A stretch of DNA of 64,000 bases from the NCBI GenBank assembly GCA_029204225.1, contig CM055099.1:58539982-58603981 (forward strand). Reading direction: 5' to 3'. The first letter of the stretch is position 1. Each line of letters begins with the position of its first letter. The DNA comes from Diphasiastrum complanatum (taxonomy: Eukaryota; Streptophyta; Lycopodiopsida; Lycopodiales; Lycopodiaceae). The translations under genes were made by a program, and so were the position numbers. The notes under the pieces were generated by a model. That model saw only the letters and a list, made by a program, of their open reading frames with translations. It did no database searches and was not told where the DNA came from. Below are positions 12,796 through 23,926 of this stretch, piece after piece.

Positions 12796-12803
12796 TATAT
12801 ATA
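12796..12803 (-). promoter_or_regulatory. TATA box upstream of the D extra ORF
   Basis: TATATATA lies about 110 bases before the ATG at 12686 on the minus strand, inside the roughly 430-bp gap between the integrase C-terminus and the extra ORF. Position and context fit a separate promoter. Transcription start is not visible from sequence. Confidence 0.55.
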
Positions 12804-13229
12804 GACCTTTTTGGCAGAAATTCGCAACTTCACCCAGAAATTGTCCTCAGCCTCCACGATTTGGTAATGATGGTCATGAATTTTGAGGCAACTTTTTGAG
12901 GGCCTGCAAATTTCTGTAAGTGATTTTTTATTGCCAAAAGAGAAAAACGTCTGATAGTGCAAAAATGTATCTGATCGAAATTCGCGGAGATAGTAGGGAA
13001 ATCGTGAGAATCAATTTGAGCTCCAACGAATTGTCTGCGAATTCTGAGAATGGATATCTGTTGAAGAAAACTACATTTTTTCTATTTTAGATATTTTTTA
13101 TCTGAGACAGAATTCGCGGAGGTCAAAAATTAATCGTGCTCTGTGAAAAAAGGGTCAAGCTAATTCTATCCGAGATGCTATGAAAAAATTTCGTCTGAAA
13201 CTAATGACTTTTGTGGTTTTCTCAGAGAA

Positions 13230-14121
13230 GACTATTGGTATACCTTCTCAGTCGACTCCCATTGACTACAATGTTGAGGATATCGCCTTGAAGGGTCTGG
13301 AGTTGGACATATCCAGAGGCAAAGATTTTTTTTTTTTATTACGTAAGGTCCTTGGCCCGAAAATTTCAGTTTGCCTTTGAAGGCTTTGGCCTGGTATAGC
13401 AAGACCTTATCGCCAACCTGGAAATCTCTAAGTTTCAATTATCGATTATGCTATGCTTTTTGTCATCGTTTGTGGACTTGTTGAGCATGGATGATGATCC
13501 GTCATGTTTCACAGAGCTGCTCCATATGGAATAACCTATTTGCTAGATTTTGAGGAGTATCGAGCTCAAGGTTGTAGGCTACTCGAAGGGAGGGGATATG
13601 GAACTCCACAGGCATAACGACTTCTTGACCATATGTGAGTTGGAAGGGGGTTAAGCCTGTAGCTCGCTTTGGGGTAGTGCGATAAGCCCAGAGAGCAGCA
13701 TGGAGATTGAGTTCCCAATCAAATCGGCTGGATTAGACGGTTTTGGTGAGAATTCCACATAGGATTTTATTGGTGGATTCTGCCTGGCCATTGCAGCGTG
13801 GATAGTATGGAGAACTTTTGCGATGTACCACAAATTTTTTTTAAAGAGGATCTGCTATGACAGAGTTAAGGAAATGTGTACCCCTATCACTGATAAGCTC
13901 TAGAGGACATCCGAACCGAACTATAACTTGTTCATAGAGAAATTTGGCGGTAGAACGAGCGTCAGCATTGCGAACAGCTCTTGCTTCGGCCCATTTGGTG
14001 CAGTAGTCCGTAGCTACTATGATGTAACGAGATTGTGTGTGTCAAGCAGCAGGACTAATAGGTCCGACATAATCAATTTCCCATTTCTAGAAAGCTTGAT
14101 CAGTGGTTACGGGGTGTAAAG
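13230..14121 (-). pseudogene. D integrase core and C-terminal domain
   Basis: The minus-strand translation shows an integrase core with DYVGPIS, then ELISDRGTHF, then NGQAES, giving the D, D and E catalytic residues in order. A C-terminal segment (13438-13232) reads MKLRDFQVGDKVLLYQAKAF, typical of the region before a GPY/F module. In-frame stops (for example just before the first catalytic Asp) and a frameshift near 13850 make it non-functional. There is no chromodomain. Confidence 0.78.
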
Positions 14122-14821
14122 GCATGTAGTCTGTTTTTTGAAAGCGTTTTGTGCGTTGGCAGACATCACAAGCTTTAGTGTAATTGTGCATATCCTTAAA
14201 GAGTGTTGGCCACCAAAAACCGGCTAAGAGGATTTTCTTAGTAATTGTTTCAGAAGAGAAATGGCCAGCACCAATACCTTCATGAGTGAGGGAAATTACA
14301 GAGGGTATTTCTCCTTCAGTAAGACATCGTCGTATAATTCCATCTAAGCCTTGCTTGTAGAGTTGTCCTGCAATTAACGTATAAGGTTTAGTTTTGAGGA
14401 CCAACGCACGTTGTTCAGGTTTAGAGAAGGAAGGATCCATCTGCCCAAAAGTTAAATATTCGGTAATTTCCTTAGCCCATACAGGTGTAGAGTCAACTTG
14501 GAAAAGGATTGCATTTGGTAAATCATCGTTGACGCCTTGATTAGGGGTAGGAAGGTTAGGGATTTGGGATAGATGGTTTGCTAAAAAATGCTGAACTCCC
14601 TTACGAACCATGATCCTAAACTCAAATTCTCTCAATAATAGGATCCATCTAGTAATATGGCTGGTGGTGCAGGTCTTGTTGATGAGATAAAACAGTGCTT
14701 GATGATCAGTGAAGAACGCAAAGACTTTTCCTAGAAGATAATGGCGAAACTTCTGAACCACATATACCATTGCCAAGGCTTCGCATCTGGTAGTGGTATA
14801 ATTGACTTCAACAGGTATCAA
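14087..14821 (-). pseudogene. D RNase H and integrase zinc-binding domain
   Basis: This open segment of 244 codons begins in RNase H (FFTDHQALFYLI, the TDH catalytic motif) and continues into the integrase HHCC zinc domain (GHFSSETITKKI through CDVCQRTKRF). It ends at a stop just before the integrase core. It is continuous with RT upstream apart from a frame change near 14830. Confidence 0.82.
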
Positions 14822-14836
14822 TTGTCGACTAAGAAA

Positions 14837-15853
14837 TCAAATTGGGTAGTCCTTTTTTAATTCTCCTGGTTGGGTGAGCACTGCTCCAATGGCATACTTG
14901 GATGCATTGGTATGCACATGGAATTCTTTAGAATAATCAGGAGCCCGGAGGATGGGTGCATTGGCAAGGGCTTCTTTGACGTGATTAAAGACGATGCGTT
15001 GTTCATCCGTCCATTTGGGAACTACAACTACTTTGTAGATTAAGCGTGCTTTGTTAGCGAAATCGAAAATAAAGCGCCGATAGTAGTTGGCGTGGCCAAG
15101 GAAGGAGTAAACTTCATGTATCGTACGCGGTTCCGGTAGATTTTGAATGATAAGGATCTTTTCAGGGTCAGTGGCAATGTCATTTCGTGAGATAATATGT
15201 CCTAACACAATACCATGGGTTACCCAAATCTGGCATTTTTCAGGACTAAGAGAGATACCGAATAATTGACATTGGATAAAATTTTTTCAAGCACAGACAG
15301 ATGACTTATTTCTTCAGGATGTGCTTCTAAATCGTCCAAGTAAACTTCTAAGGTATCGCCCATCTGCTGAGAAAAGGCCGCTTGCATAACACGTTGGAAG
15401 GTGCTAGGAGCATTGTAGAGACCAAAAGGCATGACTTTCCAGCAGAAGGTTCCCCATTCTGTGGCAAATGCGGTTTTGTGTTGATCTTCTTCAACGATTT
15501 GGATCATATTATATCCGCCAAAGCCATCTAAGAAGGAGTAAGCCTCATCTCCTGCTAGATTTTCTAAGATGGATTCTTCGAAAGGTAGTGGAAAATGATC
15601 ACGTTCAGTGACGACGTTAAGTTTCTTAAAATCGACACAGATTCGAAGTTTTCCATTTTTCTTGGGGACGATGACAATTGGGGAGACCCAACTCAAATTC
15701 ATAGATAAATCTCGCATCTAAGAGGCATTGTAGTTCTTCTTTGATCTTGGCCTTATAGATGGGATTGCATCTGTATGGACAACTCGCAGTGGGCCTCGCA
15801 CCCGGTTTAAGTGGGACACAATGCACAGCTACTTGGGGTGAGACGCCTTTCAT
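14837..15853 (-). pseudogene. D reverse transcriptase
   Basis: Three overlapping frames give RT. The fingers and palm (15717-15220) contain CVDFKKLN, the VMPFG block and VYLDD, the catalytic YxDD box. The thumb/connection part (15208-14837) has SFLGHANYYRRFI and the start of RNase H (HTNASKYAIG, where Asn replaces the usual catalytic Asp). At least two frameshifts split it. The Ty3/Gypsy class is clear. Confidence 0.82.
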
Positions 15854-16498
15854 ATCTTTATAGGTCCAGGCAAAGATATGTCGATATTTTCATAGGAGCT
15901 TCTCAAGCCGTCTTCGTTGTTCACGATTGAGATGAGCTCCGACATGGACAAGATATTCGTTGGTTTCATTTGGCTCACTCCGGGAAAGGGTTATGGTTTG
16001 TGTAGGGCCTTCGAAGGGTGAATTACCAGTGGGCTCACGTTGAGCTTGGGGTAATTAGATTGTGACATCCACGATCGTATAGTCCTTAAAGTAAGCAGGA
16101 ACATCATGGGCTGGAGATTCGAGGGGGGCCTTGCCTTTATTATTTTATGGTGCTTTTTTGGGGACTGGTGTAGGGCTAGAGACAATTTTAGGAACTTCTC
16201 GAACAATTGTGAGATCACCCGACGGTTGAATTTGAAGTGGTTTTTTCATTTTCTCTTTCATAGTATGACCACGTGGTTGAGGCTTCGGTGGTGGAGAGAC
16301 AGTTGGTATGTCATGGAGGATCTCGTCATCAATTTGAAAGATAGTCTCCTCCTCACAGAGATCCCATGGATAGTGTAGGCATTTGGGACGGTAGAATTTT
16401 GTCTCAGGTTTTTCAATTGCAACCTTGGCAACGGATTCCACCTTGGAAGCATGTTGCGGATAGGTCTTCGGGGGAAGTGCTTCCATATAGTTGAGGAT

Positions 16499-17131
16499 CT
16501 AAATATCAGAAATGTACATATCTTCTGGGCAATTCTGAATGCATAAGACATTCTCGTCATCAATGAATAAATCGTCTGATTCATTAGTAGGTAGCCATGC
16601 AACATTTAGCAGCTCATCATGGTGTGGAAGAATATCAATAAAATTGATATTGATGTTGGGTGTATCCAGATTAGGTAATTGGTCGTGATCGATCGGGTGT
16701 GGAGAGGTACAATTATCCTGATGTTGAGCACAGTAATCAGCATTCACACAATCAATGGTAGCTAGACTGTGACTCCAGTTTATGATATCAGTAGATTTAA
16801 CATAATGACCTTTTTCATGGTTGGACTGGTATGGCTCAAATACTGAGTTGGTGGTTGAGGATCCCTCGTCATGGATGCGTGCAGGTTTGAGTTTACCCGT
16901 TGAGTCAATGGTGACAGAATTGTCACGATTACCAAAAGTGACTCGACCTTTGCTCCAGTCATGAACGACTCGTGCATTGGTGAGCCACGGACGACCAAGT
17001 AGTAATTCATAAGAATAGGCATTATTGGGAATATCAAGTACTACAAGATCAACAGAAAACTTGAGACCTCCTAGTTTGATCAGCACGTGCGAAAGGAAAC
17101 CGGTAGGTTGGACCACACTTTGATCAGCCAT
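16499..17131 (-). pseudogene. D aspartic protease region
   Basis: The 210-codon frame contains FSVDLVVLDI and LLGRPWLTNARVVHDW, the C-terminal half of a retropepsin as found in plant Ty3/Gypsy polyproteins. The DTG/DSG active-site half lies upstream, about 17160-17280 on the minus strand, where EVLAVLDGGSG can be read and stops occur. The linker to RT (16498-15860) is an acidic, Pro-rich spacer without a recognised domain. Confidence 0.65.
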
Positions 17132-17434
17132 TTGAAGTTGACAAGTAGGTTTGGCTAGCTTGTCTCTCAGATTTCATTCCATCATGAGGGATGTGGAAAT
17201 GATATTAACCCCGGAACCTCCATCAAGTACTGCTAAAACTTCACGGGATTGATGATGGGTAGCTGCGATTTTGATGTTACCTCATTCGCTGAGTGGATTG
17301 GTTAGATGTAAGGGCATTTCAGGCAACTCATCAATAGTGGTGGTGATATTGGATTGGATCTGTTGTTTCCACTAGCCAGCATGCTTCCAGATTACATGGA
17401 AGGGAAGGGTGACATTGGCTTGTAGTAAATCTCC

Positions 17435-18305
17435 CTAGACTTTGGTACCTTCAAGGGTTTTGCTTTCAAAGGGCTTGTGAGGTACTTTATGGGAAGAGGA
17501 AGATTTGTGGTCGGCATTGCGGGTTTGCTGACGATACTCATGATGCAGCCGAATTTCTTCAGATGGGTGAGGATAAACTATCGGGGTTGAATCATCACTT
17601 GGAGGAACCGCCTGTGGTTGAATTTTGCTGGGTGCAAGTGTAGGGGTTTGGCCTTGGGTTTGTGCCCGAGTCAAGACCCAAGCAGGATGTGTTTCGATTG
17701 GTAAGGTTTCTACTTGCACTAAATAGACAAGAGTGGTTGGCTTAGATTGGGATGGGCAGTCCTTCACGTGATATTTAATACCACAGTTTTCACAAGCTGG
17801 AGGAAAGCGGAGTTTATATGGGCAGTGAATACTAGGATGTTTAGCATCAGACATAGCTAATTTGAGACTCATATATTTATCATTGGATTTAAGCTCGCGT
17901 CTAATTCATCTTGAAAGGCCGACTAAAAACCAGATGATGAGCATCTGTTTAGAGGGTTGTTCTTGTACTTGACTTTTGAGGCGTTTGAAACGCTCGATAT
18001 AGTCTCGTACACGTTCATCTTTTGCCATCTTAATGTTACTCAATTTTGCAAAAGGACCTTCTATCAAGCGAAAGGGCTTAAAACGCTTGATTAAGGACTC
18101 TTTCAAAATTGACCAGTCTGTCTTTTCGTCACGATCAAGGTTGAAAAACCAATCACGTGCTTTAGCGCATGGTCATCGAAAACAGTTGGACCATAGCATC
18201 GGGATATGTTTCGCCATACACATCACATGCATTCTCAAAGATTTGCAAAAATCTTTGAGGGTCAAAACTACCGTCAAACTTTAGTAGATCTAGCTTGGGT
18301 GTACG
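17435..18305 (-). pseudogene. D gag fragment with zinc knuckle
   Basis: The capsid C-terminal part (18106-17906: KESLIKRFKPFRLIEGPFAK, then a YIERFKRLK helix) is followed by a CCHC-type zinc knuckle, CENCGIKYHVKDC, at about 17800-17765. Frames change between the two. The N-terminus is lost at the A3 LTR boundary (18306). The segment matches 35358-35500 in element F. Confidence 0.75.
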
Positions 18306-18351
18306 TGTAGCGCAGGCATCCCAAAGAGAGCCGGGAACCACGACTTGGCTT
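18306..18351 (-). repeat. A3 3' LTR, outer 46 bases
   Basis: TGTAGCGCAGGCATCCC opens a minus-oriented A LTR that is broken after GGCTT (18347-18351) by element A2 and resumes at 22748. The GGCTT repeat at 22743-22747 is the target-site duplication. Confidence 0.9.
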
Positions 18352-19583
18352 TGTTGTATAGCTACCTTTACAAGCTTTACTTTCGGCGCCAGCTATGTCC
18401 CCGGCGCCAGCAGCGCCCCTGCTGCTCCCGGCGCCAACGGCGCCGACGCCCCTCCCGACGCCACTGTGACCAGAATCCAGCCGGCGCCAAGTTCCTATGG
18501 CTGAAAATCTTTAATCGGTTATACCGGAGTCCAGAGAGCTCAGATCGATGTGCAATCACCTCACACGATCTAGGCATGATTAAAGGAAGCCTGGGGATCA
18601 ATAAAATCTAGAGAGAGAAAATGACTTTCTAGAAAGAGAAAATCCTAGAGAGAGAAAAATGTGCTTTACCAGCTTGGGTAGAGTGCTTGGTATGAGGGGG
18701 GTGCCGAATCACACCAATACTATAGGGGAGTGCGGGTTGCGACTCAGGGCGAGCTCCAACCTAGTCTCAGCCTCCCTTGCTGGAATGTTGTCATGGCTCT
18801 CGCCTTGGCATGCTAGCGCCCCGGAGACTAGGGTCGGTCACACACTTGAAATGTAACCTTCTCAGATTTATCAATAAAGTAGATTTTTTTCAAACTGACT
18901 CTGATTACCTTCTGGGTTTCAGTGTTCGGTCAAAGCGCCAGTTGTAAGACCGCTTTCAAAATTTTTAACATGGCACATAGCTGAGGGACGTATCCCGGGA
19001 CGCCAGCGGTATGCCGTCGGGACCATTCGGTCCGTGGCGCCAGCGGTATGCTGTCGGGACCATTTGGTCCAGGAACTGGTTGTTTCCATATTTGTCGTGG
19101 CTTGTGGTTCTGAGTGTCCCTTGCATGAACGTGAATGGTCTAAGCTCTTGGGGAACGGGCTCTAACATGTCGGCTGAGTTGGATGGCTTGCTTGGGTGGA
19201 TGTTACCTGTTTATGGCTGTCCAGTCTGGCGTGGCGCCAGGTTGGCTTCCAGCACTCGTGACGAAGCTTTCAGTTGGTTAAGTCTGATGTAAGTCAGACC
19301 GCTTGCTTGGAATGGATGTTACTCGTTTGTAACGAAGCTTCGAGTTGGTGAAGTTTGATGTTGTCGGGCGGCTTGCTTGAAGGGAAGTCACCCACATCGG
19401 TACCCCCAATTTGGCATGGCGCCAGGTTGGATCTCAATGTTGGTTTTCGGAACTTCAAGTTGGTTAAGTCTGATCGTTGTTGGCGAGTTGGCTGCTTTAT
19501 GTCAAGTGGGTTTGGATGGCAAGAGTTGAAGGCTGGGAAGCTAAGTCGTGGTTCCCGGCTCCCTTTGGGATGCCTGCGCTACA
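18352..19583 (+). repeat. A2 5' LTR
   Basis: Begins TGTTGTATAGCTACC (one change from the usual TGTTGTAAAG) and ends GCGCTACA, followed by TG and the tRNA-iMet PBS. Length 1232 bp. Confidence 0.92.
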
Positions 19584-19585
19584 TG

Positions 19586-19598
19586 TGGTATCAGAGCC
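19586..19598 (+). promoter_or_regulatory. A2 primer binding site (tRNA-iMet)
   Basis: TGGTATCAGAGCC, two bases after the LTR. Confidence 0.93.
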
Positions 19599-19879
19599 GA
19601 CTGGCCGGTCAGCTAGGCGGATCTCACGGAAATGGCCACGGTTTGGGGTTCATCAAGACAACTGTTGTGCAAGGTTCTGCCCACAGTGTAAGCACGGGTG
19701 CGTCCACGGTCGGGGTGGTTGGTAGGACAGGGGCTTGATGAGACAAAGTGCTGCCCTTGAGGTGTAAGCACGGTCAGTTTCCGCGGTTCGGGCTTGGCGC
19801 CGTCTGCATGTAGGACAGATGAGGCAATGTGCTGCCATTAGGTTGGTGTAAGCACGGTCTGTGCCTTGTGGGGTGCGGG

Positions 19880-20400
19880 GTGACATATTCGCGATGGCCA
19901 CCGTTCGTTTAGCTATAAGGGCTATCGACCAAATTTGGTGGGGGCGTTACTGAGGCAATGTGCTGCCTAACGGTGAAAGCACGGGTGCGTCCACAATTTG
20001 GGTGGTATGCTGCCGATCGTTTAGCTATAAGGGCTATCGCCTAAATTTGGTGGGGGCGTTACTGAGGCAATGTGCTGCCTAACGGTGAAAGCATGGGTGC
20101 GTCCACGGGGGTGGTATATTCAAGGATAGCTTCCATTCGTTTAGCTATAAGGGCTATAGACCAAATTTGGTGGGGGCGTTACTGAGGCAATGTGCTGCCT
20201 AACGATGAAAGCACGGGTGCGTCCACGATTGGGGATTATGCTGCCGATCGTTTAGCTATGAGGGCTATCGACTAGATTTGGTGGGGGCGTTACTGAGGCA
20301 ATGTGCTGCCTGACGGTGAAAGCACGGGTGCATCCACGGGGGTGGTGTATTCAAGGATAGCTACCGATCGTTTAGCTATAAGGCCTCAGTCACGCCCATA
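19880..20400 (+). repeat. Tandem leader repeat in A2 with alternating unit types
   Basis: The motif CGTTTAGCTATAAGG recurs at about 19906, 20018, 20138, 20249 and 20369, so spacing alternates near 112 and 120 bases. Two unit types alternate: one has TGCTGCCGATCG before the motif, the other ATTCAAGGATAGCT. Each unit carries GTGCTGCCTAACGGTGAAAGCAC-like hairpin DNA. A1, A4 and B2 have a single unit. Confidence 0.85.
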
Positions 20401-21537
20401 CAAATCGATTTGGTGGGGCGTGACTGAGGCAATGTGTTGCTTAATGGCGAAAGCACGGATGGTTGGAGGGGTGTCCTATGTGGGCTGATTCTGTGATCGA
20501 TTTGTATGGGTGCGGCCAGGCAAAGGTCCGTTGGCAGGACCATCTCAAAGGGGGACCTTTTCTTTGTTACTTGTTAGTAAACCTGCCTGAGTGTCTTACT
20601 TGTATGTATTCGTGGTGAGTCTTAGTACTCGTGCTTTGCCTGGTTTGCATGATTGCTTGTGATACAAGGAGCTGATGGCTCGAGAAGGAACCATTTCTTT
20701 TGAAGGCTGATACCATCAAACAAAGAGGACTACAGAATCTGTGGGGCGGATTTGCAGTTCAAGTACTCACACGTGAACGAGAATGAAACGACTCAATGTT
20801 TGCAAAGGATGGATGGCTAGCCTGTTTCTTGGGTTAGTTTCATTTGCGACAACGCCCACCAGATGCAAGCAGGAAGTCAAAAGTTGGAAAGGGCAATTTC
20901 AGGGGAGATCTTCTATGGAGCAGTTGGTCTTCATTTTGGGACGGCATGCTAAGAGAGAGGTGCATTGCGGAGTACTCAATCTTTGCCTACCTTAAAGAGC
21001 CAAGATGGAAAAGTATCAAGATCAGGCTAGGACAAGGAGAGAAATCAAGGTGCAGAAGCAACAAGGCACGGAGTGGACCATGAAGTGGGCAATCAAACGA
21101 TAAATCCTTCGGCTCAGGGAGCCTTGATACCTGTGCGGAACTGAACAAATCTGGAGCTCAGGGAGCTCAACACAAAGTGCATCAAGGACAAATCAGGAGC
21201 TCAAAGGAGTTCCAAAGTCAAAAGTCAAAAGCGACAGGGGCGAACATTTCTAAGAAAGGCCTCTGTCACCAGTTAATAAGGTTCTTGGGTTTTACGAAAG
21301 CGATATCAAATCTACGCTTTTCCCAGACAAAGATATTTTTCTCAACTTATGTAATTTTTCAATACAAAGAGCTGAGCCTCCGACTTGTGGTGTGCCAGCT
21401 TCAATGTTAATAAACAGTGGCTAGTAAATTGAGTACTGTGCAAAGTAGCTTAAATGTATAGTTATTTTCATTGGGAGACACCTTTACTTTAATCTGACAT
21501 CTGATGAGGACATCAGATTTTATAAAGGTGGAGTGGA

Positions 21538-22742
21538 TGTTGTAAAGCTACCTTTACAAGCTTTACTTCCAGCGCCATCGGCGCCAGCTATGTCCGAGGC
21601 GCCAGCAGCGCCCCTGCTGCTCCCGGCGCCAACAGCACCGGCGCCGCTCTCGGCGCCACTATGACCAGAATCCAGCCGGCGAAAAAGTTCCTATGGCTGA
21701 AAATCTTTGATCGGTTCTAGTGGAGTCCAGAGAGCTCAGATCGATGTGCAATCACCTCACACGATCTAGGCATGATTAAAGAAAGCCTGGGGATCAATAA
21801 AATCTAGAGAGAGAAAATGACTTTCTAGAAAGAGAAAATCCTAGAGAGAGAAAAATGTGCTTTACCAGCTTGGGTAGAGTGCTTGGTATGAGGGGGGGTG
21901 CCGAATCACACCAATACTATAGGGGAGTGTGGGTTGCGACTCAGGACTCCAACCAAGTCTCAGCCTCCCTTGCTAGAATGTTGTCATGGCTCTCGCCTTG
22001 GCATGCTAGCGCCCCGGAGACTAGGGTCGGTCACACACTTGAAATGTAACCTTCTCAGATTTATCAATAAAGTGGGATTATCCTCAAACTGACTCTGATT
22101 ACCTTCTGGGTTTCAGTGTTCGGTCAAAGCGCCAGTTGTAAGGCCGCCTTCAAAATTTTTAACTTGGCACATAGCTGAGGGTCGTATCCCGGGACGCCAA
22201 CGGTATGCCGTCGGGACCATTCGGTCCATGGCGCCAGCGGTATGCTGTCGGGACCATTTGGTCCAGGAACTGGTTGTTTCCATATCTGTCGTGGCTTGTG
22301 GTTCTAAGTGTTCCTTGCATGAACGTGAATGGGTTAAGCTCTTGGGGAACGGGCTCTAACCTGTCGGCTGAGTTGGATGGCTTGCTTGGGTGGATGTTAC
22401 TTGTTTATGGCTGTCCAGTCTGGCGTGGCACCAGGTTGGCATCCAGCGCTCGTGACGAAGCTTTCAGTTGGTTAAGTCTGATGTAAGTCAAACCGCTTGC
22501 TTGGAATGGATGTTACTCGTTTGTAACGAAGCTTCGAGTTGGTGAAGTGTGATGTATGTCCCCCCGATCTGGCATGGCGCCAGGTTGGATCTCAATGTTG
22601 GTTTTCGAAACTTCAAGTTGGTTAAGTCTTATCGTTGTTGGCGAGTTGGCTGCTTGTATGTCAAGTGGGTTTGGATGGCAAGAGTTGAAGGCTGGGAAGC
22701 TAAGTCGTGGTTCTCGGCTCCCTTTGGAATGCCTGTGCTACA
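21538..22742 (+). repeat. A2 3' LTR
   Basis: Begins after GGTGGAGTGGA and ends CTGTGCTACA. Compared with the 5' LTR it lacks a block of about 35 bases near 22560. Confidence 0.9.
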
Positions 22743-23926
22743 GGCTTCCCAGCCTTCAACTCTTGCCATCCAAACCCACTTGACATACAAGCAGCCAACT
22801 CGCCAACAACAATCAGACTTAACCAGCTTGAAGTTCCGAAAACCAACATTGAGATCCAACCTGGAGCCATGCCAGATCGGGGGTCCCGATGTGGGTGACT
22901 TCCCTCCAAGCAAGTCGCCCGACGTACATCAACCTTAACCAACTCGAAGCTTCATTACAAACGAGTAACATCCAATCCAAGCAAGCGGTCTGACTTACAT
23001 CAGACTTAACCAACTGAAAGCTTCGTCACGAGTGCTGGAAGCCAACCTTGCGACACGCCAGACTGGACAGCCATAAACAGGTAACTTCCACCCAAGCAAG
23101 CCATCCAACTCAGCCGACAGGTTAGAGCCCATTCCCCAAGAGCTTAACCCATTCACGTTCATGCAAGGAACACTCATAACCACAAGTCGCGACAGATATG
23201 GAGACAACCAGTTCCTGGACCGAATTGTCCCGACAGCATACTGCTCGTGCCACGGACCGAATGGTCCCGACGGCATACCGCTGGCATCCCAGGATACGAC
23301 TCTCAGCTATGTGCGTTCAACTTAAAAATTTTGAAGCGGCCTTACAACTGGCACTTTTACGAACACTGAAACCCAGAAGGTAATCAGAGTCAGTTTGAGG
23401 AAAATCCCACTTTATTGATAAATTTGAGAAGGTTACATTTCAAGTGTGTGACCGACCCTAGTCTCCGGGGAACTGGCATGCCAAGGCGAGTACCAAGACA
23501 ACATTCCAGCAAGGGAGCCTGAGACTTGGTTGGAGCTCGCCCTGAGTCGCAACCCGCACTCCCCTATAGTATTGGTGGAATTCGGCACCCCCCCTCATAC
23601 CAAGCACTCTACCCAGGCTGGTAATACACGTTTTTCTCTCTCTAGGATTTTCTCTGTCTAGAAAGTCATTTTCTCTCTCTAGATTTTATTGATCCCCAGG
23701 CTTCCTTTAATCATACCTAGATCGTGTGAGGTGATTGCACATCGATCTGAGCTCTGTGGACTTCGTTAGAACCGATCAAAGATTTTCATCCATAGGACCT
23801 TCGCTAGATTCTGGTCACAGTGGCGCCGGGAGTGACGCCGGGAGCAGCAGGGGCGCAGTTGGTGCCGGGTACAATGCTGGCGCCAGTGGCGCCAGACGTA
23901 AAGCTTGTAAAGGTAGCTTTACAACA
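22743..23926 (-). repeat. A3 3' LTR, remainder
   Basis: Starts with the GGCTT target-site copy (22743-22747) and runs to CTTTACAACA at 23926, then the complement of the polypurine tract. With the outer piece at 18306-18351 the LTR totals about 1225 bp. Confidence 0.9.

Larger units (their letters stand above)
9973..18305 (-). mobile_element. Element D: decayed Ty3/Gypsy retrotransposon
   Basis: Read on the minus strand the order is gag (about 18300-17435), protease (about 17131-16499), RT (about 15853-14837), RNase H and integrase (14821-about 13230), then an extra open region (12686-9973). Gene order PR-RT-RH-INT is Ty3/Gypsy. Both LTRs are missing, replaced by family-A sequence at each end. 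Multiple stops and frameshifts show it is inactive. Its gag resembles the fragment at 35358-36026. Confidence 0.85.
18352..22742 (+). mobile_element. A2: complete non-coding LTR retrotransposon nested in A3
   Basis: Structure: 5' LTR 18352-19583, PBS 19586-19598, internal region 19584-21537, polypurine tract ending 21537, 3' LTR 21538-22742. GGCTT flanks the element on both sides. No retrotransposon protein is encoded. The internal region is only about 1.95 kb but contains an expanded tandem array (about 19880-20400) not present in A1 or A4. Insertion is antiparallel to the host LTR. Confidence 0.92.

Noticed and set aside
19880-20400. CRISPR-like appearance of regular repeats
   Set aside because: Units are over 110 bases with no constant short repeat and unique spacers, in a plant LTR element leader.
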